A DNA stretch of 64,000 nucleotides from Melitaea cinxia. Lineage: Eukaryota > Arthropoda > Insecta > Lepidoptera > Nymphalidae. The stretch covers positions 11,608,001-11,672,000 of the forward strand of contig NC_059415.1 of assembly GCF_905220565.1 (NCBI RefSeq), read 5' to 3'. Shown here in pieces: positions 44,508 to 56,400 of the stretch (its first letter is position 1; each line of letters starts with the position of its first letter). Both the position numbers and the translations under genes were made by a program. Under the pieces are notes generated by a model. That model was not told the DNA's origin. It worked only from the letters and a program-made list of their open reading frames with translations, and searched no databases.

Positions 44508-45031
44508 ATTTTATTTATTTATTTATTTATTTATTTAACACCAACAAGATAGACACTGACAATAAACACATATAATCATAAACAAAGTATCTTAAAAGCT
44601 AAGCGTTATCTTAATTATAGGTGTTACACGCTTTCTATTAATTTAAGCACGTATACGTACATAAAGATTGTTATAACAAACGATATTAATTAAAATACAT
44701 TAAAAAAAACAATTCTAACATAGTAAAATAAAGTCCCGATCAATTGACCATACAGTTGAAATGAAAAACAATTTAATATGATTTGATTGTAAAATTAAAT
44801 TAACATTAATGAATAAATCGCAGTTATTATAAAACTAAATAGTACAATCTAAAATTGATAATTGAAAATCTATTCACATAAATTAAAAAAAAATGGTATA
44901 TAATAATTAGAGAATAAAAAAAACATTAAGGAATTATGTCATGCAATTAAAAAAATCATCAGCTATTATATATTTAAATATTGATAAGTTACTCGAAAAA
45001 ATGTCAATAGAAACATTAGGATCGGGTTGTT

Positions 45032-46684
45032 TTACCTTTTTTTTTCAATGTTTTTTCTGCAATTCGATTTGTAAAGCGAATTATAACTCATCATCAGCCT
45101 GTTCATTGGTGAATGGCGTCCCTGACGAGTCCGGGTGAATTTTTCAACAAATGGAGTAAATGAAGATGGTCTTGCTGCTCTTGAAGGGGCATGAAAGTTT
45201 AATTTATTTAATAAGTAAGAACTGTCAATGACACCATTCACCAACTTGTGCAGAAAAACAAGATCGTGGAGACGTCTTCGATTCACAAGTGGTGGAAGTT
45301 TAAAATACTTTAGTTTTTCCTCGTAACTATTGAGCGACCTAGGTATATCATGATAAAAGGAGAGGTGCTGTAAGAATCTTTTCTGTACCTTTTCAATTCT
45401 TTTACAGTAGATATCGTAATAAGGATTCCACACGACACTACCATACTCCAAGTTGCTACGAACTAGGGCTGAGTAAATAGTAATTTTTGTCTGGGCGTTT
45501 TTGAAATCTTTACAATTGCGGATTATAAAGCCAAGGGTCTTAAGGCTTTTGCTGACAATATTGTTAATATGAACGTGGAAACGGAGTCGATCATCAAGCA
45601 CTATCCCCAAATCGCGCACATGAGACACCTCTGATAAAATGCTACCCTCGATAAAGTAAGACCTTCTAAGCGTGGTTTTCTTTCTCGAGAAAGAAATAAC
45701 CTGGCACTTATCCGTATTAAGGACCATGCCATTGCTCTGACACCATAATACCAATCTGTCCAAGTCACCCTGCAAAAGTAAAGCATCAGCATTGGAACAA
45801 ACTGGTCTAAATACCTTAAGATCGTCAGCAAATAAATAACAATTCGAATTGGTGAAACAGCTACTGATATCGTTAATGAATATGTTAAATAATAAAGGCC
45901 CTAAATGGGAACCTTGAGGTACACCTGTACGAGCGGCAAATCGAAAAGAAGCATAACCGTTAACGACAACAGTCGATGTTCTGTTTGTGAGGTATGATTG
46001 GAACCAAGCCAACAGTGGTCCCTCTATGCCTATGTTTTTTAGTTTGTTCATTAAAACGACACGATCAACCTTGTCGAAGGCCTTACTGAGATCAGTGTAT
46101 ATTGCATCCACGGATTTGCCATCATCAAGAGCCTCAGTAATGTCCTCAACAAAGGAAACAAGATTCGTGGTTGTTGAACGAGCCCTCACAAACCCGTGTT
46201 GCTCCTCTGCTACATGATGCTTGAAATGCCATGTTATAATCGGGCAGATGAGTAATTCAAAGGCCTTAGCGAAAACTGAAATGATAGAGATGGGTCTGTA
46301 ATTTTTGACCTCCTCTCTATCCCCGCTCTTAAATAATGGCAAAACCAATGCCTCCCTCCACAAAGTTGGATATGTGCAGGTATGAAGCGAAGTGTTAATA
46401 ATTAATGTTAGCGGTAAAGCCAAAGAACTAGCGCAATTAGAAACAAAAACAGATGGAATACCATCTGCACCAGCCGCCTTAGAAGGGTCAAGTCTTTTTA
46501 ACACTTTATAAACTTCGTCCACAGAAAAAGATAGTAAAATGGGAAAATTATTACTGCACACTGGGACCATATTTGATGATGAAAATTTTGTTTTCGTATC
46601 ATTACCGTAAACCAAAGAAAAGTGTCTCGCGAACAAATTACAAATATCCGTTCCGTTGACCGCGACTTTATTACCCAGTTTCAT
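45032..46684 (-). CDS. LINE reverse transcriptase (jockey/CR1 group)
   Basis: 550 codons from the first ATG; the same frame is open upstream to about 46740 and includes WSFLKHKRGK, so the true product was a fusion with the endonuclease. Fingers and palm motifs are in order: LKRLDPSKAAGADGIPS (about 64-78), KNYRPISII (128-136), Asp198 in IYTDLSKAFD, GVPQGSHLGPLLF (254-266), and FADD with Asp287 and Asp288. A thumb and C-terminal segment follows (LGIVLDD, NLEYGSVVWNP, RRRLHDLVFLHKLVNG). It uses nicked target DNA to prime copying of its RNA. Catalytic residues are intact in this part. Confidence 0.92.
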   Translation of the reverse strand: MKLGNKVAVNGTDICNLFARHFSLVYGNDTKTKFSSSNMVPVCSNNFPILLSFSVDEVYKVLKRLDPSKAAGADGIPSVFVSNCASSLALPLTLIINTSLHTCTYPTLWREALVLPLFKSGDREEVKNYRPISIISVFAKAFELLICPIITWHFKHHVAEEQHGFVRARSTTTNLVSFVEDITEALDDGKSVDAIYTDLSKAFDKVDRVVLMNKLKNIGIEGPLLAWFQSYLTNRTSTVVVNGYASFRFAARTGVPQGSHLGPLLFNIFINDISSCFTNSNCYLFADDLKVFRPVCSNADALLLQGDLDRLVLWCQSNGMVLNTDKCQVISFSRKKTTLRRSYFIEGSILSEVSHVRDLGIVLDDRLRFHVHINNIVSKSLKTLGFIIRNCKDFKNAQTKITIYSALVRSNLEYGSVVWNPYYDIYCKRIEKVQKRFLQHLSFYHDIPRSLNSYEEKLKYFKLPPLVNRRRLHDLVFLHKLVNGVIDSSYLLNKLNFHAPSRAARPSSFTPFVEKFTRTRQGRHSPMNRLMMSYNSLYKSNCRKNIEKKR

Positions 46685-46734
46685 TTTTGAAGGGTAAGAA
46701 CTCTTACCCCTCTTATGTTTTAAAAATGACCAGA

Positions 46735-47451
46735 TTACTTTGGATTAGATTTTAAGGATGCTTCAAGTCCATCCAAGTATTTTGCGTAAGCAGATGACAA
46801 CAGCTTATCGCATCTTCTTTTTAAAAGGTCGAAAGTTAGTTTATCGCGAGGATTATTATATTTGCGCAACCTCAATCTGTATTTATACTTTTCCTTGATG
46901 CAGTTAATAACACATGGAGTGAACCAGACCGGGTAGCGACTACTGCGAGGTTTAGACTTAGGCACATATTTTTTAATTAAAATTCGAATCTGCTCGTAGA
47001 ATTTGTCAACCATTTCATCTACAGAAGGGCAAATGCTTAAGATCTCCTTCCAGTTGACCTCATTGAGAGCAATTTTTATATTTTCGTAGTCAGCCTTATG
47101 AAAACAAAATTTTGTTACATTACAGTTAAATGGCAAGGTTGAAGATTTATTAAAATTAAATGAAAAAATTAATAAGGGGTGAAGGGGATCGAGAGAAGTC
47201 AACGGATCAATACAGGAAGAAACATCACGAATTGGATTGTCGCAAAGAATTAGATCTAAGATTTTATTTTTAATATTTAGTATATTGTTGAACTGGCTTA
47301 GGTCATTACAAGATAGAAAATCCAATAACATATTCTGTAAAAGATTGTTAGAGAGAGCTGCTGAAAGATGACCCTGAGGTTCTTGTGACCAACTAATACT
47401 ACTGAGATTGAAGTCACCCGCTATAAGAGTGCGGCCATCAAGTGATTCCAA
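46735..47451 (-). CDS. LINE endonuclease domain, N-terminally truncated
   Basis: This frame (238 codons from a TTG; really open from about 47493) starts within the C-terminal half of an exonuclease-endonuclease-phosphatase domain. AGDFNLSSISW holds a catalytic Asp-Phe-Asn near residue 13, and DPLHPLL near residue 90 fits the DxxHPxL end motif of this group. A linker reaching KSNPK connects to the RT. It ends at TAA 46735-46737. The RT frame begins one base over, just at the AAA of that linker (46739-46741), so a one-base loss in the A-run is the likely break. The N-terminal catalytic residues are missing, so it is inactive. Confidence 0.85.
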   Translation of the reverse strand: MESLDGRTLIAGDFNLSSISWSQEPQGHLSAALSNNLLQNMLLDFLSCNDLSQFNNILNIKNKILDLILCDNPIRDVSSCIDPLTSLDPLHPLLIFSFNFNKSSTLPFNCNVTKFCFHKADYENIKIALNEVNWKEILSICPSVDEMVDKFYEQIRILIKKYVPKSKPRSSRYPVWFTPCVINCIKEKYKYRLRLRKYNNPRDKLTFDLLKRRCDKLLSSAYAKYLDGLEASLKSNPK

Positions 47452-47559
47452 GACCCGATTTGAGTTATCAATAAAGCATTTTAATATATGTTTTTGTTAC
47501 AACATTCCGGTTGTTATACTCCTCGTCCAACCTCCAATCTTATTCAGTTCTTAATAACT

Positions 47560-47812
47560 GGTCACTATTTTTTTATACAACTATATCGGTTAACAAGCGT
47601 ACAATTTTAAGCACTTTGCTGAACTTATCCCCAATTCCTTCCCCCTCCACTAGAAACTCTTGTCGCCTTACCCACCACAAGAACACAACACTGCTCGAAA
47701 ATAGTATTATCTTGCTGTGATTATCTGTAAGGTACTCGTACATACTACCCAGTCGGCCTGCCCCATATTTTGACCAGGAAATTTCCTGCTGTGCCCCACC
47801 TCAGTTTCAACT
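47560..47812 (+). mobile_element. S3 repeat copy
   Basis: 'tatatcggttaacaagcgtac', 'ccactagaaactcttgtcgccttaccc', 'gtactcgtacatactacccagtcggcctgccccatattttgacc'. It is decayed and abuts the truncated 5' end of the LINE. Confidence 0.6.
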
Positions 47813-48224
47813 TATATCGATATCGGGTTTATATGATAGTAGATACTAGGGAAAGTTAACGGATTTCAGCTTAACTTACTGTTGAACACTCCGAACATTA
47901 AAAGGGATAAATATGCAAATCACGTTGTTATCGGTTAATCTATCAGGGTTTGCGGTATCCGTAGCTCTTTTTGCGTATAATCTAGTAAATTTGGGTCAAG
48001 TTGAATAGAGTTCCCATACATGTTTAATTATGAAAAACAAAGCAATTTAGTGGTTTATTTAAATTTGAATTAGTCTTTTTGCTAACTAGTGCTGTTTTGT
48101 AAGATTTAGAATTCTTCTTGGGCTACTAGTCATTGTTAATTTTAAATATCCAGTCGGAGTTGCGATGCGATATTTTATAGTCTATGCGCTGTAAAATATC
48201 ATAAGGCAAATAATATTTTATAAC
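47813..48224. other. No supported feature
   Basis: AT-rich. 'cgatgcgatattttatagtctatgcgctgtaaaatatcat' near 48162-48201 can form an imperfect stem, significance unknown. Confidence 0.35.
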
Positions 48225-48456
48225 TTTTTTATATTTTTTTTTACATTATTTATTTGTCTAAATATATTGTATATGTTTAGGTAAAACTGTACACCTAAAC
48301 TGTCTACATATATACCATTTCCTTTACCCAAAGGTTGCCTGGAAGAGATCGCTCATTAGCGATAAGGCCGCCTTTTGTACTTAACTGCTGTTTTTATTTT
48401 TGAATTTTTGCTCACTCTTGGTGTACAATAAAGAGTTTTTATTGTTATTATTATTA
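48225..48456 (+). mobile_element. LINE 3' UTR fragment
   Basis: 'aggttgcctggaagagatcgctcattagcgataaggccgcc', then 'gtacaataaagagttttt' and an (ATT)n tail. It matches the 3' region of the LINE at 58597-59391 ('ggttgtctggaagagattgc', 'gcaataaag', (ATT)n). No coding sequence remains. Confidence 0.7.
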
Positions 48457-48530
48457 TATTTACTTATAACGAATTTACAATATTCCATCATCAAACATAT
48501 CTAATGTATTTCTATTATATCTAATTTAGC

Positions 48531-48833
48531 ATGTAACAACCCACTACTGAGCATAGGCCTCTTTCTCCATGTTGGAGAAGGATTGGAGCTTTATTCACCA
48601 CGCTGCTCCACTGTGGGTTGGCGGATATGTTCCCTACTATGATTAACGGTCGCTGTCGGGTAGACCGCTTAATGTGCTCTCCGAGGCACGGTGAGGAAAC
48701 TCACAAGGACAAACAGCCAACCCGAAAAGAATTATTTTGCAAATACAAAATATCCGTTCCAAGTGGGACTCGAACCCGGAAACCATCTGTCTCTTAGGCG
48801 ACTATTCGCACCACTACAAGTGTTTGTGTCACC
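48531..48833 (-). mobile_element. S2 SINE, full length
   Basis: On the minus strand: head with B box 'ccgggttcgagtccc' (about 48768-48782), body 'gtgcctcggagagcacattaagcgg', tail 'cagtagtgggttgttac'. No unambiguous target duplication was found. Confidence 0.75.
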
Positions 48834-49189
48834 ATGAATAAGCTTAAAAAATTCGCGCCCTCTCGGTTCGTCTTCGACCCTTTTCATACTTTCTTAACGA
48901 AGTTAAACAAAAAGAGACGTATTCTTGTGATGAGACTGGAAAGTTAAAGGACTCTGGAAGATTTAATAGGTTGTCAGTGTCGATGAAGTTAAAAGAAAAG
49001 TTTCGAACTTTAATAAACTAGTTACCGCTTTATAAGGTAATTTCTAACAGGATAAAGTCAAAATTTTAAGCTATTCAAAAAAAACCGTCACCGTCGGATC
49101 ACATCCTAGTTTTAGTAGGCAGTCACAGAACTGTCGATTTGTAGTTCTAATGAAGAATCGCCTGTGGTATTATAATTATGCATGCATGT
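48834..49189. other. No supported feature
   Basis: 'gtaggcagtcacagaactgtcgatttgtagtt' at 49116-49147 resembles 31981-32010, pointing to another minor repeat. Confidence 0.35.
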
Positions 49190-49193
49190 TTAA

Positions 49194-49570
49194 CCCTCAA
49201 ATCCTACCCATCCTAGGAGAAACATTATTCCTACCCAAGGGTTTCATAAACCCCAATATTTAAATCATTAATACTAAATAAATTACAAAAAAATACAAAT
49301 TTAATGAAAATATTATTTATTTAAAAAGAAATTTTAACTATCATTGTAACAAAATATTTATTTTTTTGGGTCATACATTCATCACCTCTTGGTGCTGTAT
49401 GTTCAACGCAGAGAGGTTTACAGCACATGTCACAGAAAACTTTCATTTCACGGTCCTTCCCCCTTGGACAGACAGTACATCGTTTTTTGCCATGGGAGCA
49501 GGATTTGCGTCGACTGAAGGACCTTTTTTTTGTAAAATTCAACATCCATTTAATCACAAAACTGTTAATA
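49194..49570 (-). mobile_element. piggyBac-like element, 3'-terminal fragment
   Basis: A terminus CCCTCAAATCCTACCC begins directly after TTAA (49190-49193), as piggyBac ends do. About 130 bp inward the minus strand encodes a cysteine-rich transposase C-terminus (49321-49557). The opposite end is not found, so the element is truncated. Confidence 0.6.
49321..49557 (-). pseudogene. piggyBac-like transposase C-terminal zinc-finger fragment
   Basis: 78 codons contain Cys/His pairs in CTVC, CDMC and CVEH: C-x2-C, about 15 residues, C-x2-C, C-x2-H. That is the spacing of the C-terminal cysteine-rich domain of piggyBac transposases, which binds element ends. The catalytic domain is absent. The position close to a TTAA-flanked terminus agrees with this reading. 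Confidence 0.6.
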
Positions 49571-49970
49571 ATTCCTAATAAATATCAACAATACAACTAA
49601 TAAACATTCAAATACATCATATCCCGATACTTCAAATTCAAATCAAAAGCATTATTTCTTCAAAGATTCCACAATTTTGAATTTATCAAGAGTACAACGG
49701 AATAAACATTTTTAAATCAAATGGATCAGAAATTATTCAATCGTCAGTTAAATTATTTATTTCTCAATTACTTCTCAAAGTCTATTTAATTAACGAGAAA
49801 TAATTTCCACGAACGACCTGAACTGAAAATAGTTATAAATTGAAATAAAACGCTAATTGACAGGTATTTCGACTATTTGATTTCCTTACAATGGTCGAGA
49901 TTGAGAAATGAAATAGAGTTTTCTTAATTAAAATTTGTCTTCTTCATATAGGAGGTTCTCAATAAATTTG

Positions 49971-50042
49971 TTTTTTTTTTTGGAATTTACTCCTCAATAA
50001 TCGATTCGAATCGATAAGGCCCTCGTTATGAAAAAAATATGA
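49971..50042 (-). mobile_element. Fragment of the MITE-like element seen at 355-598
   Basis: 'tttggaatttactcctcaataatcgat' and 'gttatgaaaaaaatatga' match the right end of the 355-598 element in reverse. Confidence 0.5.
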
Positions 50043-50049
50043 TAATAAA

Positions 50050-50364
50050 CTAGATTCTGCCTGCGACTTTGTCCGCGTGGAATAGCAACTATTCTGTCAT
50101 ACATGGTTTTTGGAAAACTTTTACTGTTTACGCAGGGCACGCAGCGGAAGCTCTCGAAAGGAAAAAAAAACGGTTTTGAAACACTCTTTATTGGTGCTCC
50201 GCTCCTATTAGTCTTAGCGTGATGATATATAGCCTATATATAGCCTTTCTCGATAAATGGGCTATCTAACACTGAAAGAATTTTTCAAATCGGACCAGTA
50301 GTTCCTGAGATTAGCGCGTTCAAACAAACAAACAAACAAACGTGTTTTATAATATTAGTATAGA
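50050..50364 (-). mobile_element. Short non-autonomous Helitron
   Basis: CTAG at 50050-50053, TC (minus strand) at 50363-50364, inserted between A and T. Interior 'gaccagtagttcctgagattagcgcg' and (caaa)n match the family at 19964-20360 and 57800-58202. About 315 bp. Confidence 0.82.
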
Positions 50365-50861
50365 TAGATTACTTAAGTCCTCAGTGTTTTACTGCAAGCA
50401 CTATCAAGTATAACATAGTTACAATTACTCAAAACCAAGACACCAGCTCGAGTACTGTCGATTTTCTTAAAAGACAAGTACAGAATTTACCCGTTAATTA
50501 GTATATGTGTATAAAAATAAGACAAAATCTAGAGCATACAATTATTATTCGTCATAACGTTAAATCTTAAGAAATATTAACTTTTTACGTAAAGATATAA
50601 AATTTTAATATCACTTTTCCGCATTAAATTACTTGAAATAAATGAAAACGTTCTCGGAACATCGTAACGAAATGTTTGACGCAAAGACTTTGAACACAAT
50701 CTTTTCGAATTTAATTCACTGTAAAATGAGCTAAGGAAATATTAAACAAAAACATTTTATCGTCTCTTTCGAAGCTCCTGTTATTCAATAGAACTAATAT
50801 TTTAAGATTTTTTTGCAACAAAGGAATTTAACTTCCATTAAAAATTTAACGCTGCTACTTA
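50365..50861. other. No supported feature
   Basis: AT-rich; no recognised repeat or coding signal. Confidence 0.4.
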
Positions 50862-51125
50862 TCATTTGGGGGTATCGTTTACCGTAGTCTAAAGACGACT
50901 GTAACACAAGTAGCATCGCAATCAAGTTTCCGACCCCACCCTCAATTTCCCCCAGGAGCTCTGGTCACCTTACTCACCACTGCACACACATACACACACT
51001 GCTTGAGAACAGTGTTATTTAACTGTGATCTGTCTGTTTGATCTGTGACTGTGTGTAAGGTTGAGGTACTACCACAGTCGGGCTGCTCCATATTTTGAAC
51101 GAGAATATTCCTGCTGTGACCTACT
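50862..51125 (+). mobile_element. S3 repeat copy
   Basis: 'gtatcgtttaccgtagtctaaagacg', 'cccaggagctctggtcaccttactcacc', 'gaggtactaccacagtcgggctgctccatattttgaacgag'. It lies directly beside the left edge of duplication copy B. Confidence 0.65.
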
Positions 51126-51478
51126 CTCTCGTCTCGCTGTCAAGCATGGCCTTTACGACACTCGGCAGCGACAGATCCCGCCAAGAACCGCTGAAAGCGT
51201 GCGCCGCGCGGTTACCAAGCGGCGCACACCTCCAGAGTGTGGAGCGCCGTATCTTCTGATTGCTGTAACCTCTGCGCCAATGCGTTGATGTAAATTAAAA
51301 TCAGTTTTTTCGTTTGCTAGCACAATTAATATATATTCCGATTAACAACTTTGGAATCCATTTAATTTTAACTGAGGGAACGATTGGGAAGTACCCTCGA
51401 CCTTACAGAATCAATTCTGACAATATCACAAGAACTACAACTTAAGAATTTATTTTAAATAATATAATAAGCGTCTTA

Positions 51479-51628
51479 TACTAAGCGTCTTCGGTACGAC
51501 AAATCCAGCCCTGCGGTTACCAACCCCAGCGTGGCAACTATGGGCAAAACACATGAGTTCACGCCATTTGTGACGCGAACTTGGGGAGGCCTATGTCCAG
51601 CAGTGGACTGAGATAGGCTGAAGTGATG
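51479..51628 (+). mobile_element. S1 copy, 5'-truncated
   Basis: Counterpart of 14330-14480, with the tail 'aggctgaagtgatgatgatgg' and an extra 'tcatggtgatg'. Confidence 0.75.
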
Positions 51629-52017
51629 ATGATGGTCATGGTGATGAACATAATAATGGTGAAAATACCCAAAAATTCTACGGACTGTACACTCATTGAA
51701 CACAATAGAAGTAAATAATTGTGTATCGGTTTATATATATGTTACACTAAGATTGTCAAGTTGAATCGATTTAAAGATTATAATACAATAAAATAAGTTT
51801 GTACGTTAATAAAACAACTAAACTCATAGTCACCGTAATCTAAAGCTTCATTAGCCACGAAATCGCCTTCGAGATTCGTATTAGGTTACGCGTTAGGCAA
51901 TTAAGACGAATGTGGTACATCATATATAACAGCGTATATAATTGTACAACGCTTTGATCTTAGTAGCTTAGTGTCGACATTTATCGCTAGCAAATTAATA
52001 GTAAATATTTCTATTCA

Positions 52018-52455
52018 ACCGACTTCAAAAAAGGAGGAGGTTACTCAATTCGACCGTATATATATATGTATTTATATATTTTAATGTATGTTCGGGGATA
52101 TCTTCGTCATTTATAAACCGATTTTGATAATTCTTTTTTTATTGGGAAGGAGATATCCTAAATGTGATACCATGATAAGGAAACCAGAATCTGATGATGG
52201 GATTCCAGAGAAATCGAGGGGAATCATCGAAAATCTGCATAACTTTTTACTGGGTTTACCGATTTTGATAATTTTTAATTTAATCAAAAGCCGATGTTTA
52301 TTATGTGGTCACATTTAAATTTTATCGAAATTTGATTACAACTTTTAGAGTAATCTTTGATAATGCGTATTTACTTGACTATTTTTTCGTCTACCTACGT
52401 TGTATTACTTGTCGATGTAATTGAAGTCGGTTTTTTTCGTTTGCCAGCAAACACA
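52018..52455 (+). mobile_element. S4 repeat, near full length
   Basis: 'aaccgacttcaaaaaaggagg' to 'tcgatgtaattgaagtcggttttttt', with inverted ends intact. This is the uninterrupted counterpart of the S4 copy that Helitron A split in copy A. Confidence 0.75.
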
Positions 52456-53466
52456 ATTATTTCGTATCTATATATAATAAGAATAATTAATCTATAATAT
52501 TGAAAGTGATATGTCTGAAGAATTCGTGAGTAATCTACCATCGATTTCAAAATAATATTGTACAATATGGTAAACATTGGTATGCGACGACGACTTCATT
52601 ATTCTTCGTGTATGTAACATGTGTGATGTTCCTATGGGGTGGTTTAGTCCTTATAGACTAAAAATCCTCAAATAAAGAAAAAAAATCATTACTTCTCAGT
52701 GTAAATTTAATTTAGTTTTTTGCTTTGATGGTAAACACAATTGTTTGGAGAAAATAATGTCCTTTAAATTCGTAGAGAAACGCAATAAGCACAAATAGTG
52801 TGTATATATATTTTTTTATTTTTCATATTTTTTTTTTTTTTTTTTTCTTTATTGGAACCACAAACAAGCTTAAAATATTTCTCTTATTATCAAAGGAATA
52901 AAAAATAAAAGTCTTAAGAAATGTAAAGGTTTTTAAATAAAGTTAAATTGCATTTAAGATATTTCCAATCGATAATTTTTGATTCTCGATCGAAAGTTAC
53001 AAAATAAAAAACGTTCCGCTGTTATCAGAGACCATTTCCCAGTCTTATCGGTATGATTTTCCGCAAATCAGATAACATTGCTCTATTTTCAGCTTTTAAC
53101 GTTCCAAGATTCTATTTTTGAAAAAGTTATTTCAAACATGTAAATATTCGTTTGACTGTTACTTGAGTATGTCAAGTATCTTAAAGACGTTAATTCTGTT
53201 AAAAATAAATATTACAACACTTTTTTTATCTTATAACATAAAAACACCGTCGTTTATTTCTATGGAAAGCAATTTATTTATTTATTTATTTATTAAACTT
53301 TATTGCACATACAAAAAAAAAAGTTACATTTCAGAACGATTAGATGCAAAAACAAGTAATGTATGCAAAGGCGGCCTTATCGCTTATAGCTTACACAACT
53401 TAATGCTTGTGTTATAAGTAACAGCCGGCTGTTATAGGTTTTTTTTATATAAATATACATAGAATA

Positions 53467-56400
53467 TCTATAATATATATAAACGCGAAAGGTCATTCAT
53501 CACGAAATCTCCGAAACTATAACACCTACAAACTTGAAATTTGGCAGGTAGGCTCCTTATAGGAAGTAGACATCCGCTAAGAACGGATTTTACGAAATTC
53601 AACCCCTAAGGGGGTAAAATGGGAGTTGGAAGTTTGTATGAGAGTCCCATGTTTTTGACGTAAGAGACTTGAAATTTAAATGTATGCTCTATAGATGGTA
53701 ACAAGGTGTTCAAAAAATGTATCTTTAGAAATCAACTCCCTTTTGGGGTTAAAACGGGGGATGTTACGTTGACTCACTAATCACGAAATCTCCGAAACTA
53801 TAATGCTTACAAACTTGAAATTTAGCAGGTAGGCTCCTTATAAGGCGTAATCTATTGCTAAGAATGGATTTTACGAAACTCGACCCCTAAGAGGGTAAAA
53901 CGAGGGTTGGAAGTTTGTATGAAAGTCCTATGTTTTAGTAGTAAGAGACTTGAAATTTAAAATGTATGCTCTAGAGATGGTGAGAAGGTGTCCAAACAAT
54001 GTATCTTTAGAAATCAACTCCCTTTTGGGGTTAAAACGGGGGATGGTAGGTTTACTCACTCATCACGAAATCTCCGAAACTATAACACCTACAAACTTAA
54101 AATTTGGCAGGTAGGCTCCTTATAAGACGTAGACATCCGCTAAGAACGGACTTTATGAAAATCGACCCCTAAGGGGGTAAAACGGAGGTTGAAAGTTTGT
54201 ATGAAAGTTCTATGTTTTTGAAGTAAGAGACTTGAAATTTAAAATTTAAGCTCTATAGATGGTGAAAAGGTGTCCAAATAATATATCTTTAGAACTCAAC
54301 CCCTTTTTGGGGTTAAAACGGGGGATCGTAGGTTGACTCACTGATAACGAAATCTCCGAAACTATAACACCAACAAACTTGAAATTTAGCAGGTAGGCTT
54401 TTTATAAGGCGTAAACTACCGCTAAGAATGGATTTTACGAAACTCGACCCCTAAGAGGGTAAAACGAGGGTTGGAAGTTTGTATGAAAGTCCTATGTTTT
54501 AGTAGTAAGAGACTTGAAATTTAAAATGTATGCTCTAGAGATGGTGAGAAGGTGTCCAAATAATGTATGTTTAGAAATCAACTCCCTTTTGGGGTTAAAA
54601 TGGGGGATGGCAGGTTGACCAACTTATCAGCTTTAAAGTTGAAATTTGGCAGGTAGGTTCCTTATACGGTGTAGACATCTGTTAAGAATGGATTTTACAA
54701 AACTCAACTCCTAAAGGGGTAAAACTGGGGCTGGAAGTTTGTATGAAAGTCCTATGTTTTTGAAGTAAGACACTTGAAATTTAAAATGTAAGCTCTATAA
54801 ATGGTGAAAAGTTGTCCAAATAATGTATCTTTAGAAATCAACTCCCTTTTGGGGTTAAAACGGGGGATGGTAGGTTGACTCACTCAACACAAAATCTCCG
54901 AAACTATAACACTTACAAACTTGAAATTTGGCAGGAAAGCTCCTTATAGGGCGTTAACATCCGCTGAAAACGGATTTTACGAAACTCGACCCCTAAAGGG
55001 GTAAAACGGGGGTTGGAAGTTTGTACGAAGGCCTATGTTTTTGAAGTAAGAGACTTGAAATTTAAAATGTATGCTCTATAGATGGTGAAAAGGTGTCCAA
55101 ACAATGTATATTTAGAAATCAACTCCTTTTTGGGGTTAAAACGGGGGTTCGTAGGTTGACTCACTGATCACGAAATCTCCGAAACTATAACACCTACAAA
55201 CTTGAAATTTAGCTCCTTAATTGTAGGCTCCTTATAAGTCGTAGACATCCGCTAAGAACGGATTTTGCGAAACTCGACCCCTAAGGGGGTAAAACGGAGG
55301 TTGGAAGTTTGTATGAATGTCCTATGTTTTTGAAGTCAGCTACTTGAAATTTAAAATGTATACTCTATATATGGTGAGGAGGTATCCTAATAATGTATCT
55401 TTAGAAATAAACTCTCTTTTGGGGTTAAAACGGGGGATGGTAGATTGACTCATTCATGACGAAATCTTCGAAACTATATGAGCAATAAATTTGACATTTG
55501 ACAGGTAGGTTCCTTATAAGACGTAAACATCTACTAAGAACTGATTTTACGAAACGCGACCCCTTAGGGGGTAAAACGGGGGTTGCAAGTTGGTAAGGCA
55601 GTCCTATGTTTTTGAAGTAAGAGACTTGAAAATTTTAAATGTATGCCCTATAGATGGTGAGAAGGTGTCCAAATAATGTATCTTTAATAATCAACTCCCT
55701 TTTGGTGTTAAAACGGGGGATGGTAGTATATATAAAAGCGAAAGGTCCCTCACTCATCACGAAATCTCCGAAACTATAACACCTACAAACTTAAAATTTG
55801 GCAGGTAGGCTCCTTATAGGGCGTAGACATTCGCTAAGAACGGAGTTTACGAAATTCGACCCCTAAAGGGGTAAAACGGGGGTTGAAAGTTTGTATGAAA
55901 GTCCTATGTTTTTGAAGTAATAGACTTGAAATTTGAAGTATATGCTCTATAGATGGTGAGGAGGTGTCCAAATAATGCATCGTAATCTATATATATAAAA
56001 GAGAAAGGTCACTAACTCACTCATCACGAGAACTCAAAAACCTCTGGTAGGTCTATCCATCCAAGTTGGACAAAGATAAAATTTGGCAGGGAGATAGATT
56101 ATAGTTAGCAGACGTCCGCTAAGAACGGATTTTACGATATTCTACTCTAAGGGGGTTTATTTGGGGTTGATAGTTTGTATGAAACATATACAGCCTGAAA
56201 AAAAACCTAAAAATGTGGTGTATAGAGAATTTTTATAAAAATAACTATTAAATTATACTAAATTGTGCCTTTTAAAAAGTTACTCAGTTTGATAAGCATT
56301 TCAAGTGACTGAAATAAAAAAATAATTTGCGTTAAACATCTTAATAGTAATGCATATCTTCATAACCACGCGGACGTAGTCGCGGGCAATAGGTAGTGTA

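Larger units (their letters stand above)
44508..47500 (-). mobile_element. Jockey/CR1-like LINE, 5'-truncated, about 3 kb
   Basis: The minus strand carries the end of an endonuclease domain, a nearly complete reverse transcriptase, a ~500-bp AT-rich 3' region and a (TAAA)n tail at about 44510-44536. The 5' end stops near 47493, where an in-frame TAA and then an S3 copy follow. ORF1 and most of the endonuclease are missing, as in most LINE copies. A one-base frameshift separates the two coding parts. Confidence 0.85.

Noticed and set aside
45987..46217. Plus-strand frame within the LINE RT
   Set aside because: It is antisense to a clear RT domain and has no support of its own.
53490..55735. 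Regular direct repeats resembling a CRISPR-like or coding tandem array
   Set aside because: Units are ~280 bp, diverged, fill the whole period with no unique spacers, and sit inside Helitron termini in a eukaryotic genome.
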